This document shows, in pieces, positions 48,301 to 60,300 of a stretch of 64,000 nucleotides of DNA. The first letter of the stretch is position 1. The number at the start of each line of letters is the position of its first letter. A program made the translations under genes and the position numbers. The notes beneath the pieces are model-generated. The model was not told the DNA's origin, did no database searches, and was given only the letters and a program-made list of their open reading frames with translations. This DNA comes from Liolophura sinensis (Eukaryota > Mollusca > Polyplacophora > Chitonida > Chitonidae), in the NCBI RefSeq assembly GCF_032854445.1, contig NC_088302.1, positions 6,259,338-6,323,337 on the forward strand, given 5' to 3'.

Positions 48301-51300
48301 CAGTTGTCAGAGAAGAAGAAAAATAATCTGAGCGAAAACAGTCTTTCAAGCGTTGCCTGATAATCCGTACGAGAACAATAGTCTTTCCAAACTTTAGCTT
48401 GGAAGTCTAATAATAATCTACACGATTTGCAAGAAGTGTCTCGGAAGGATAGTAGCGTAGACCCCCATAAATATAGCTACTTTAGCAGCGATGCCCGGCG
48501 CGATCTGCCTAAAATCAATTTCCTGACGTCATCTGCACCGTGGAATTGCCCGAGGCACATCTGCGTCATATCACAGAGCCAGGTGACGGTTATCGTTTAA
48601 ATTCTACTGTACCTAGGTCAATTTGTGGATGATTTTGACCAGCATCTACCTTAGTTTATGGTGTATTATATATATCACTCCAGAAGGCATTCGCAATTTT
48701 CATTTAAAATTTCCATATACATTTTGTTTACCTTTATATCTTTCATATGACAGCGTAAGTTATTCGTCGAAAATCAGTACATACAGGGCTTTGAAACTTC
48801 GTATTCCAGCGAATAGATCGACGAGCTTGATCATGCTGAGCTATGCCCAATTAGAAACAACGATCCCTTCTCAGACTTTGCATGCTATTTTTGTAAGAAA
48901 TAACGCAACAACATGACCCGTGTAACAGGAAGTTAATATTTCCACGTCTGAATCCACGAAGTGCTATGCACAGACTGACTGCTCTGGTGATAGCTCGGGC
49001 GTTTACAGAAACCCCACACCTGCAACAGGGATATCTGTCAATCACCTGGACCTGGTTACCCTATAGTCAAAAAGACAAGATTTGGGGGGGGGGGGGGGGG
49101 GGGGAGTGGCGATTGCCCTGCAATGGCACAGGGTCAGCCAGTCACAATTGCAATGTAAACGAGATATGTGCCAAATGTGGTAAATCTACCTTTGGACATT
49201 ATTCGAAAGCGTGAAAATGGATTTACTGGTCACAAGACATTTTCACCCAAAGGCGAGCTTGTACCATTTTCAACGGAGAAAGTATGCAATCACTCCCTGA
49301 ATGTACCTAGGCATCGTGCAACTGCAGTTAAAATTTCAGTTCATTTGCATGAGCCGTTCTAGAGATTTTTTTAAGTTTGGCAAACAATCCAAAATTTCCT
49401 CCAAGTCACGAAACCAAATGTGTCCAAAACACAAACAGCACAACATTCTTAAAACATACTGAAATTTAAGATATGTACCATTTGTCGTTTACTCATAAAA
49501 TGTATCACAAAATTGCCGAGAATAATAATAAACAAATACAATAGGGATTCAAGTTTGAAGCTTGAACCCCTAATCATAATAATAGTAATCCGAACGATTT
49601 CAAGAGGCGTCCAGTTAGGATACTAGTGTAGACCCCTAAATACGTCATTCAGCAGATACATACTATCACATTTCAAGTGTTGGAAAATAACGGGAACAGC
49701 CACTGTCGATGGTTTACCAGCCGAGTCAGAAATTTTACAAACCACGTGAGATAATCAAGCATTTTCAGACCAAACATTCAGAAAAGAGAACGACCAGTTG
49801 GTTTCAACTGGTCTGGTTGGTAGTCTTCGGCACCCTCGACGATCATTGACTTATACGCCTACCACGAAGCTGTTTAGGCTGGCAGAAATGGACTCATCCC
49901 AGCATGTACCTGTCCAACGTGATGTTCAGGGTACAGTACAGTTTGTACACGCCCCTCCATTGCTTAAGGGCTTGTAGTGCAAACTATCCCACTATCCGCA
50001 GGTCGCTGACAAAACTTGCCACGTACGGCTGGAGAGGAATCCAGGATAACCTGGACTTAAATTCCCAGCGACCGCATTGGGGACAGGCTTCTGGGTCAAT
50101 GCCCCGCGCTGGCATTGTAATCTTCTTAGCCATGGAGGCCCCCCTACTGGTGTTCAGGTTTTGATTTAAGCATGCTAAGGGGTGGATGTTTGTTCATTCA
50201 GTTGGAGCGTCCTTCTCGCCAGCTCTTGCTGAGGTTTCAAGTCCTGAAGTTTTAGTGGGTGAAAAAATTCTTCCTTGCAATTCTTCCTTCCAAACACTAA
50301 TAATAATAAAAAAAAACCAACAAACAACGTCAATGCAAACTTTGACTTGTGCCAACGGTAATTCATTAACTGTTTGTCATTTAAGCGTATCCATATGTTT
50401 GCACTCACATAAAACTTCCGAAACACATCGTTAAGCGGTTGTCTGACCTTGTCTGTGTGTAACTACTCTACATTATGTATGTTTGTGTGGTTAGGTTTGA
50501 ACATAATTAAGGAGGTACAGCATGGAGAGTCTAAAACCAATTTATATCAGTTAGTGCTGTTTTCTAACTGTCAGTGTAAATGCTTACATAATAGCAAACC
50601 ACATGCCCTCCAACACCATTCCTTAAGAACAAGACTGTATCGGTGAGTAATACTTGCCCCAATGAAGTGCAGAACGTTTTTGCATATTGTTTTGATACAA
50701 TATAGTTTGAGTCGTACGTATGCCTTTAGATATTTCACATCTGTTTATTTGTTCATCATCGAATGAGACTCGAATATAATAAACACCATGTTTCCAAGTC
50801 CTCAATCCGCAACCTCTAGAATTTCTCTCAGGACGTTGATTTCTGCAATAATCGAGTCGAACTCAGACGAGAAGAATCCGATCAGTTTCTGTTTTTGGGA
50901 GAAGCACGATGATCTGATTTTGAGACCCTGTACAAATATGCTTAATAACTGTGCAGAATATTGTCAGTCAGAATTTCTTGAAAACAGGAAAAAATATCTC
51001 CTGGCTCAAGTTTAAGTCGTAAAAGTTATTTTACATTCAGTTTAACTATCAATGACAGATGTTGTAGGTTGAATTCGACCTCCAGAATACTTCAGTCGAA
51101 TACAAGGGCTGGACTCTGAACGCTGGATAATGCTAGTAACTCTCACAGCTATTTACTAGCTTCAGTCAGAATCTCAGAAGTCCAGTGACATCCATAGACA
51201 TATATTGCCAAACCTGACATTAGGTACATTTTTACTGGAGCACTGTGTAGCGTTGATACCTAATTCAAGAGAAACTGTACAGGGTGTCCCAGAAGTCGCG

Positions 51301-54300
51301 CACCATCCTGATTTTCATTTTTTTCTGTGTTTCAGATTTAATACTGATTTTAATTTTTTTTTCTCTTTCAGAGTTAATTATGGCTAATAAACTAACAGAT
51401 CAAGAAACAGTTGAATTGGTTTTTATGTTTGGAACAGAAGGGGCAACACACCGCTTTGTAGCTCAAGCATTCAACCTCAACCTGGATGGTGCGCGACTTC
51501 TGGGACACCCCGTATATTTACATCGGATAAAGCAGCTCAGTGCATTAAACAATCTAGCTGTGATCTGATGACTAAAATCGATACAAAATACTTGTTCTTA
51601 ACTACAAGTTACACTGTTTACACCCTACTACTCTTGCAACCCGAAACGTTTTGTAGTTGGCGAAGATCCACACAGGTCACTCCCGCTCCTTGTTACAATG
51701 TGACAAAAATATCTGGCCTATAAGGTATCAAACATATCCTGGTCGACTTCGCTCAAATTCAAAAAAGACTACACAGTCGACTCTGTATTGGAATTATTTA
51801 ACAGCACTGCCAATAATCTTTTTATCAGCTGTATAAAGCCTATGCATATAACGTAGTTCTCCTATTATACATACAGATAAATTTATGTTACATATACACG
51901 ATTTTACGGATTATACATGATTAAAATGTTGTGTTCTCCTACTTTTAACTCAGGTTTGGTTCTTGTTCACTGGTTATAAATATGTTTGTCTATTTTGGTT
52001 TTATTTTTGATGTTCTCATTTTATCGAAAACCAATCACGGACTCCTGTTGTGAACTTATTCTCGCTACTATATGCCGGAAGAATTGCCAATGTGGCGTTA
52101 AGCCATAATCATTCATTCCTACTGGCGCCATGACCTGGAACAACACCTATACAATTCTACAAAAACAGATGTTTGTATTTTTCATCTGAAGGGTCACAGG
52201 AACTCTTTAGACGATTTTGGGCGCAAACATTTCATTTATCATTAGCTGTATATTTTTGTATATATTCTTTCATTGTGAAACCGGTGTACACGATGTTCTT
52301 ATGGACTTATGAAAGTCATTAATTTTGAGTAGACCATTATGCAACGATTAAGAGACAACATTGTAGAGAAATGCAGTGTTTGCGTGTGTTAAACTGCTTA
52401 AAATTTCTTGTAGTAGTTCGAAAAAGGACATCTATATGCACATGTTTGTTTCCCAGTATTTAAATAGCACCCTGTTTATTACGTGAAATAAACTCGAGCC
52501 TGGGTGAGAAAGCAGTCATCGATTACATTTTAGACAAACCGTCAATATTGCCCGAGAACAAAATATGAATGACGTCATCACTATTCAGCCCAAATCAAAA
52601 AGACAAATATTTTACACCATCAATAATTATTATTCCGCAGGAACTATGCGGAATGTTCGCAACCTCTGACTAATACATTACAAAGCGGCTAATTGAAACC
52701 TTTAAGCGATAGAAAATCATGGGATCAGCCACAGGTTACGGGATAGGCTAGAAATCTCATACCTCAGTCCTAAACATTCTGTACAGGAAACAGCCGATTG
52801 TTTTGTACTGATAGTTTATGGCGCACTTGGGGACTCCTTGACTTATACGCCTACCAAGACGGCCGACACCTCCAATTAAGGAAATAGTACAGTGTCTGCG
52901 AGAAATGGCCACATCCCAACATGGCGCAGTAGAGTTAAAAGACACGCGGTTCCATTTGTTACAGGCTTCGGGTCTGAACTGGAACCAGGACGTTTTGAAA
53001 CTGGGGGAGTGTAACATAGAGAAAGTGTTAAATCATTTATAATATGGCTGTCAAGAATGGATAGAGTCCTGTAGTTTGAATACAATCACATTTTTACATA
53101 ATGGATTATTTGTATATATAGTAGCTATTTAATTAATAATGCATACAGTACGTGAGGTATTTTTATGTTTTGCTTTAAATTGATATAACGTAGGCCCAAT
53201 AACAGCTTCATTCTCATCGATGCCATCGGAGGTTCGAGTCCAGCTCCCGTTTGTTCACCTGAGGCGTTGTCAGAAATTTGAAAGGTACCTGGAGAAAATG
53301 CTTTCTTGCCGCAATGCACACTGAACACAAATGTGATAAACAACTGAAATAGGGTTTTCGTTGTGCTCACAGAAACTCATTACTTGCGAGACATATCGCT
53401 AAGCGGTTGTCTGGCCTTGTCTGTATTTAACTACGCTTTACATAATGTAAGTTCGCGTAGTTAATTATGCCTTGGTGAGTAATCCTCTCCCAAATGCCGG
53501 GCGTGAGCGGTTACACAGACAAAAAGCGTCAAATAACCTACACAACTGAAAATAAAGAATATAAAAGCAATAAGCGTAAGTGTTTCATCTTAACTTAAAT
53601 TGATTTTAGACTGACAGATATTTTTGCATCTTATGTCAGTGCACGCTAGGTTGGGTAGTTACTTTTTTTACTCTTGGATGTTACTTTTCGGTACACTGGA
53701 TCGGTGTTGGCAAAGTGAATCATTTAATAAAGCCCATGCCACTAAGTCTGATATTCCTTAAGAAGACAACGTCACTGAGTCGATTTCTTTGATAATCGAG
53801 AGAAGTCAAGCGATGAGAATCGGGTCAAGGATAGAGCTGACGAAACATATGCCAATCACCGTATCTATTACGTGGCCACTGAAAGTAGTACACACTAAAC
53901 TCAACCTTCCCAAGGATTACTTGCGTTTTTAAGTCAACAGGTGAATGGATTCTGTCCAGCTTGCTCCTCCTAAGCACATTATCCACGCCATACATGTAAA
54001 ACACAATTCAAATAAACAAATACTCCAATAGATTAAGAGAAATGGGCTGTACATGTTGGGTACTGTTAGTAACTGTCAACACCTTTTACTCTAAGCAAGA
54101 AACAATAAAGGATTCACGCAAAGAAAAGTAGTCAACAATTTTAAATGATGATGGAAGGACCTGTACCACGATTCGTACCAAATCGTTTACCATATTAGAT
54201 CTTGTGTTATCGTTCATCAAAACATTATCTTAGGTGCGCCTTATTTGCAACTAATATATATCCAACATGGCGATCTTGTTTAAAACGACGAATGCACAGT

Positions 54301-57300
54301 CCCAAGCCTTGCGTTATGCGAACGTAGACACAAGTATGAGTGATACATAGTCTGCATAGCCCATCAATATTTCTGACAAGAGAACTGTACTCACAATATT
54401 AATAATACTAGTACGTGAGCAAACTCTATATCGGTTACACCCTGTTGCTATTAATGCCCGAAACGACTCCAAAGTTTTGCAGTTGGCAAGAAGATTCAGT
54501 AGTCACACGAGCTCCTGCCTGCAAAACAAAAATCGCTTCAAGGTTTACAGTGGGCGAAAAGCTATAGCGTATACATTTCCTTTGCTGATACAAAATTCCA
54601 GGTGTTCAAAGAAAGATAGTTCTCACCATCTACGTGCTCTAGTACGACTCTTGGAAGTTTAAAGCCGAGGAATGTTGGGCTGATTTTGACAAAGATATAG
54701 ATATGAAAATGTTGTAATAACATGTCAACGCTTGGGAAACATGAAATTGTGCATGTGGATACGAAACAAAGTCGATGCACGAGAGCAAAGCGTGTGTTAA
54801 TTATGACATGCTAAAAATAGTGTTTTCCCGTTTGGAGCATCAAACGTATAATATTAAATGTCTAGTGTTTCAGGGTATGTCAAGTTATACAACCGAGTAT
54901 TCAAGAATCACAGACGTTCTTACGTCTTAACCTGAAACAATTTATTAATCATGTGCTACATTTCCATACATTCATTTACTGTAAGACGTGTGTGTAAGCA
55001 TGACCGTGTAAGGCTTATGTTGAGCTACAGCTACAACATTTATTTATTTATTTATTTATTTGATTGGTGTTTTACGCCGTACTCAAGAATATTTCACTTA
55101 TGTGACGGCGGCCAGCATTATGCAAGGAACCCTGGAGAAAATAACCTTGTCACGTACGACCGAAGAAGAGGTTAGCATGAGATAGACTTGCACTCGACAG
55201 TGACAGCATGACAGTTGCAGAGAGGTTTCTGGGTTACTGTTTAGCACCAGCACGCTAACCACATGACCACTTAAGGCCCAACAGCTTCTGAATGTTCATA
55301 AGGTAAACTACCAATATTGCGAGAACACTGGTGCACTGTGGACAAACTTTAAACCATCAGTACCGAATGTTTGAGTGTGTAAAAATTCCTAAATTCCCCG
55401 TTGTGCTTTGGCGACAGTAGTTCCATTAAAATGGAAAAAAACCCGCTGTCCCTGTCAGTGGCTAAAACGCATTCCAGTAATGAAGTAATTTTGCAGGTCA
55501 CTCCCTGTGAAGTACCCAGTAAAACAGTTCTATGGTAACTACAATCAGATTAATTCTCTGACAAGTGTTCTAAATTGCTTAGATATATGTAGCAGATGTG
55601 AAATCTTGCGCCAATATTTGTGGGTTAAGTTATAGGTTGCGGTGCCAAGAGATTTATTCCAAGTATTCTTTAACGTGAAGATTGCAATTATTCATGAAGA
55701 TAAAGGTATCCAGTCACACGGCACATCCACGCGACAGATTTGTAGTTATTCATCATAGAATGAACAAGGCTTTTAATATCCGCCTTTAACTACTATTTAC
55801 TGATATATGTTGTCTCGTCAGATCAAGAGATTTTCAAGGCGAGCATCATATCTTATCTTAATATGCAGAGGTTTCCAATCTCAATCATGTAACACTTTGG
55901 TCACTCGTAAATCATCAGGAGTTTTACATATGTGCAAGTTGTTACTTTTGCACAGGCTGTTACAGCAGTTTGAGGTTTTCATTTTGTTGTAATATCCACG
56001 TAGCCTCATATATCTCCCTTTCAAAGGAAGAGATAAAGTAAAGAATTATGTGTATGTATTATTTTTTTCTGCTGTTTGCTTTGCACGCCTATTCGAAATA
56101 ACGTAGAAATATCTGCTCACGTAACCCACTGTCATTGCAGTAAACATCCAGAACCGCATTATCAAAAATAATCAGATACACATACACTTGACGACCTATA
56201 TGCGGAACCACTACATCATCCTCTTTCATTAGTTTGGTCCATTTCCAGACAATTTACACGCGATTTCTTACGTATACGCCCGTCTCTCCTCAGTAAGCCA
56301 AAATAAATCTAGAACTGAATCTCGCAGGTGAAACGAATAAATTCCATTAACAAATTTCAGATTTTTCTTGAGGCACATGCCTTAAGGAAACAAAAGGCAG
56401 GTGGTTTCCATCAACATATGGAAAGAAGTCATTATTGCATGAGAATATATCTCATAAACATTGATGCTGCTATGACAGGGCTTATTCTGTTCCTGCTAAG
56501 TTGATTGCAAATCGATCAGTGATTTTTTTTTATTTGAATAAATGACTGATTAGGGTTTAGCGCCACACTAACAGCATTTTACCATGCGATGGCGATAACA
56601 TAACAGTAACATGGCAGTAGTTATAGCTTTTGATATGAGTATGAAAACATCAAAAATCACTATGAACAAAAGTAAAACTAAGAAAATAAAAAAGAAAAAC
56701 TTTTCAGGCTACAATGATGTATTTAAATATACACGAATGTTCTCTACACACCATATATGACGATGTATTTGAGTAGCCTTTTAATATCATATGATAATCA
56801 TCGTCACACATTATAGGCAGGCACTTTCCTGCATTCACTTTTGGAAAGGCAGCATCTCATGGGCTATTTTTAATGAATGAATGATACTTTATTTGAAAGA
56901 GAGTAGCTCTTTCAAAATACAGTGAGTTGTACTTAACAATTTTTCAGTCATACGACGAAGAAGGAGTCCTTAACGTGCATATAATGTGCCACCTTGTTGC
57001 AGGACGGATTTCCACAGATCTTTTATCTAGTGCTGCTTCACTGAGGCTGAACGCCAAGTGCTTTAAGGTCTTAGGTGTGACTCGACCCACGATTGATCCT
57101 GGATCTACCGCTCCCCAAGCGGACGCTCTACCACTGCCAAAATGTACAATTTGCTCTTACCATAGGCTCCCATGAGGAGATCACGCTACTGTCAGAAAAA
57201 GGAACGTAACATGTCCAGCATGCCTGCAAAACAAGCCATAACGGAGAAGTAATCGCATGCAAGCAGCTCAAAATACAACACGTAGAAATAACCGTCCCCA

Positions 57301-60300
57301 ACCTAGGGATGGTCATGAGTTTCTTCAGGGCTTGGACTGGATTCCACCCACCATAGTGCTGGCCATCGTTATATGAGTGAACTATTCTCAAGTATGGCGT
57401 AAAATATCAATCAAATATATAACTAAAGAAATAAAATGACAAAACTTTTGGTTAATTTACTGAACAGTTTGTCAGACAGTCCCGGTAGCATAGGTTGCAA
57501 ATTGAATTTGTGTCTCTTTTTCCAAAAGAAAAAACCAAGTAAAGAAAACAATCAAAATAATATGTTACCCGTAATGTTTTTAAAATACCCCGCCTGCTAC
57601 CAATTTTTCACATAAATAAGGGTTAACCTCTGAGAAATTTGTAAACTCTTTAAAATGCAGTCAAACATTAATCTTCCGTTCTATGGCGTTTCAAGAAAAA
57701 ACAAGTCATGTCAATTGTCTTGACGGCATAAATACATCAGACTAAACCGAAACGGCCTCCGAATTCAAGTGAGTTTTTTTTGTACGCGATTGGAAGGTGG
57801 GTTCAGCTAATCAACGGTTGGTTCACTGTAGCTCTGGCGTAAAGTAACGAAACGCGAGAAAAACAAACGTGGAGACAGCAAGAAATTTCGACGTGAAACA
57901 TCGGCTGAAGTCATCCATCACAAGTTTATTCAAAAAAAGTTTAACCGGAACAGAAATGGGCTTGTGCTCATTTAAATGGAGCGTCGAAGCCATCATATGT
58001 GGCCTGTAGTGTGATTTCATGTTGCGAATAAGACGACAAAATGCAGACGACGTGAGGGGTCATTAATACATGTACTTTCCAATAAGACACAAGTTGGTGT
58101 AGTCAAGAGTTGTATTTCTGCAAATATAGCGCTAACAATGGCAAAAGAGCCCTAATTGAATCTATCGAATGGATTTCATAGGCGTATCAGCAAGACTTCT
58201 CCCAAGCACCTTTGATTTAAACCCTGAACCGATATAGTGTAGGTTTCCTTTGGCCTTTTCTCGTTAAAACAGGCATGCTAGGCGTGGTTGTCTGACGTGC
58301 GATTGACGTCGAGAGTTATCGTTCCACAGCGGCAATCGCTGTAATCATATTTCGAAACTCCATCCACTAGTAACCATCAGGATGAATATCCAGGAAATCC
58401 GCAAGAAGACCAACAATAATAAAAAGACAAAATAGATCTAGTCAATTTACCCATTAGCTCTGTTCAAAAAGATAAACCAAAATAAAGAAAAAAAGAAATA
58501 AAAGGATATTTTGCAACCATAGGTGTCCATGTATGTGTTCAAAGGTTAACAACTTCTTTGATTCTTTATGGTGCAGATATTACATGTAGCACCCTTGTCA
58601 TACGTAATGATTATGCTCACATAAACATGGTACGTAAAGAGAAAACGAAGTAAATCACAAGACGAACTCCTGCTTGAAACAAGACACTACGACATTTGTT
58701 TCTCTGTGACCTTTCCGATGAATTATCGCATATCCCACCATCCAGTAAGAACTAGACAGCAAGACGACAACAGCTTGCTCTGCATGGCTTGTGTTTGTAT
58801 ACCTCTCCATTCAGTTTTTATATGTGACCTTTAAATGCAGACATTGACACCGTGGGCTAGAATGAACAGAAAATTGGTCAAAACTGGTACAATTTAGTAC
58901 TCCTTAAAGGGCTGTTTCTATGGCAAACAGATCAGCTCGTTTGATCAGCCTGAAAGCTAAGGCAGTATTACATTCCGTGATAAATGCCTCAAGAGTTTAA
59001 AAATAACACAATGACTTCCATGAAAGTAATTTTCCTTCTGGTCATTAAAGTTAAAGTTAACTATCTCTTGGCATCGTCAATGGTAGGTTGAAATGATGGA
59101 GATTTTGAAACTACTCATAATGCTTAAAAAGGTCATAAATACTTTCATCTATGAGACATGAGTGACTTTGCTCGGAGAGGAGTTGCATTTGATTGAATGC
59201 TGTATACAAACGATGGAATTGATTGCTGTGGGCCGGATGGCTTATGCTGTTATATCAGTACGATCTCTGACCTATTTAATGATACATCTCAGCAGGAATG
59301 ACATAATGATTGGGAAGTACCAGGCATGCACACATGGTAAATAGACTGAAAAGGAAGTGCGTATTGCTACACTTCATAATGATATGCGCTCGGGATTAGA
59401 TGTCGTTTACTGAAAATTACAATTGTCGAACTTACCAAAATATTGTAATGTTAGCATCACATATTTAGACATCAACGTCAACATCAGTTATTGTTCCGTT
59501 ACATGCTTTATTATGCAAATGTCTCTAGCTGTTTATAAAATGTTAATGTTTTATCGTTGTTTGTCTTTTCGCATTTTGAATAATATATGAATACTCACAT
59601 TTGGTTTAAGGTCATACGCACAAGTGAGCCACTTAAAAGACTAGGCATTAACTTTGCCAATCTTATGTATATCTTAATGTATTAATGTATGTTGCGTTCT
59701 CAACATCTTGACGAAAGCATCGTCTGGTCTTATTTTCTTCTTTTGACTTGTTGAATGTGTCTGACAGGGCAGCCCTGTAGGAAAACGGATAAAGTTCAGG
59801 TTAAGTGTCCTTAGATTTTTTGACAACACCTTAATAATGAGGCTTACTTAGTGTGACGCCCGGTTAATGTCAACCGCCGTTCGTCGCTAATGTTCTCCAG
59901 CTGCGATAGCTGTCATCATGAGTCGAGAGTTATCTGCAGGTATCCATTAAGACGCCTAACCAGGGAAATGTGGGGGAAGCAATGTTCAATAAATCAACGA
60001 TACAACGAAAGTCGATCTAATTGACTGAGGCATGAGTATTACTCAAAGATTAAAATTGTAAAATACAAGAAGAAGGAATGTGAAATGTTTATTTTGCTTG
60101 CAATTTTTCTCTGTAACGTTTCTCACCTGGGAAGACCAGCCAATTGATCGAACAAATTAGCTTGCCACAGATGCTCTACAAATCGTCTCGTTTGACCAGA
60201 CTGAGGGCTACGGTCGCATTCTATTCCTAGGAGAACTCCACAAAGCCAGTTTTATTGATTAGTTAGCGGCACATAACGTATAGTTTAGAGATTTTCTCCA

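Larger units (their letters stand above)
45450..49660. repeat. Recurring unidentified modules (degenerate duplications)
   Basis: Several motifs recur. Module 1, like 'gattggcaggaattaactg' then 'atttgaacc', is at about 46143, 47565 and 47655. Module 2, like 'aaatttcagttgaatc' then 'cggttctcaagaa', is at 46711-46750, 47083-47130, 48092-48143 and 49327-49372. An end block with 'gtagaccccataaata' or similar is at 48410-48475 and 49580-49655. The last two copies of module 2 and of the end block both lie about 1.2 kb apart, as in a decayed tandem pair. It is A/T-rich with homopolymers. I know no element with this structure by name. Confidence 0.5.
49682..50660 (+). repeat. Duplicated unit, copy 1
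   Basis: Blocks shared with 52710-53510 in the same order: one near 49682 ('gaaaataacgggaacagcca'), one at 49836-49925 ('tgacttatacgcctacca', 'agaaatgg', 'catccca'), one at 50420-50500 ('aagcggttgtctgaccttgt') and 'ggtgagtaat' near 50640. A SINE (49975-50147) and a family A copy (50510-50600) are present only in this copy, so they look like later insertions. Confidence 0.6.

Noticed and set aside
47971-48360. 129-codon plus-strand frame with a Lys-rich end
   Set aside because: It crosses a recurring noncoding module (48092-48143) also present at three other places, and shows no domain; probably chance in A-rich DNA.
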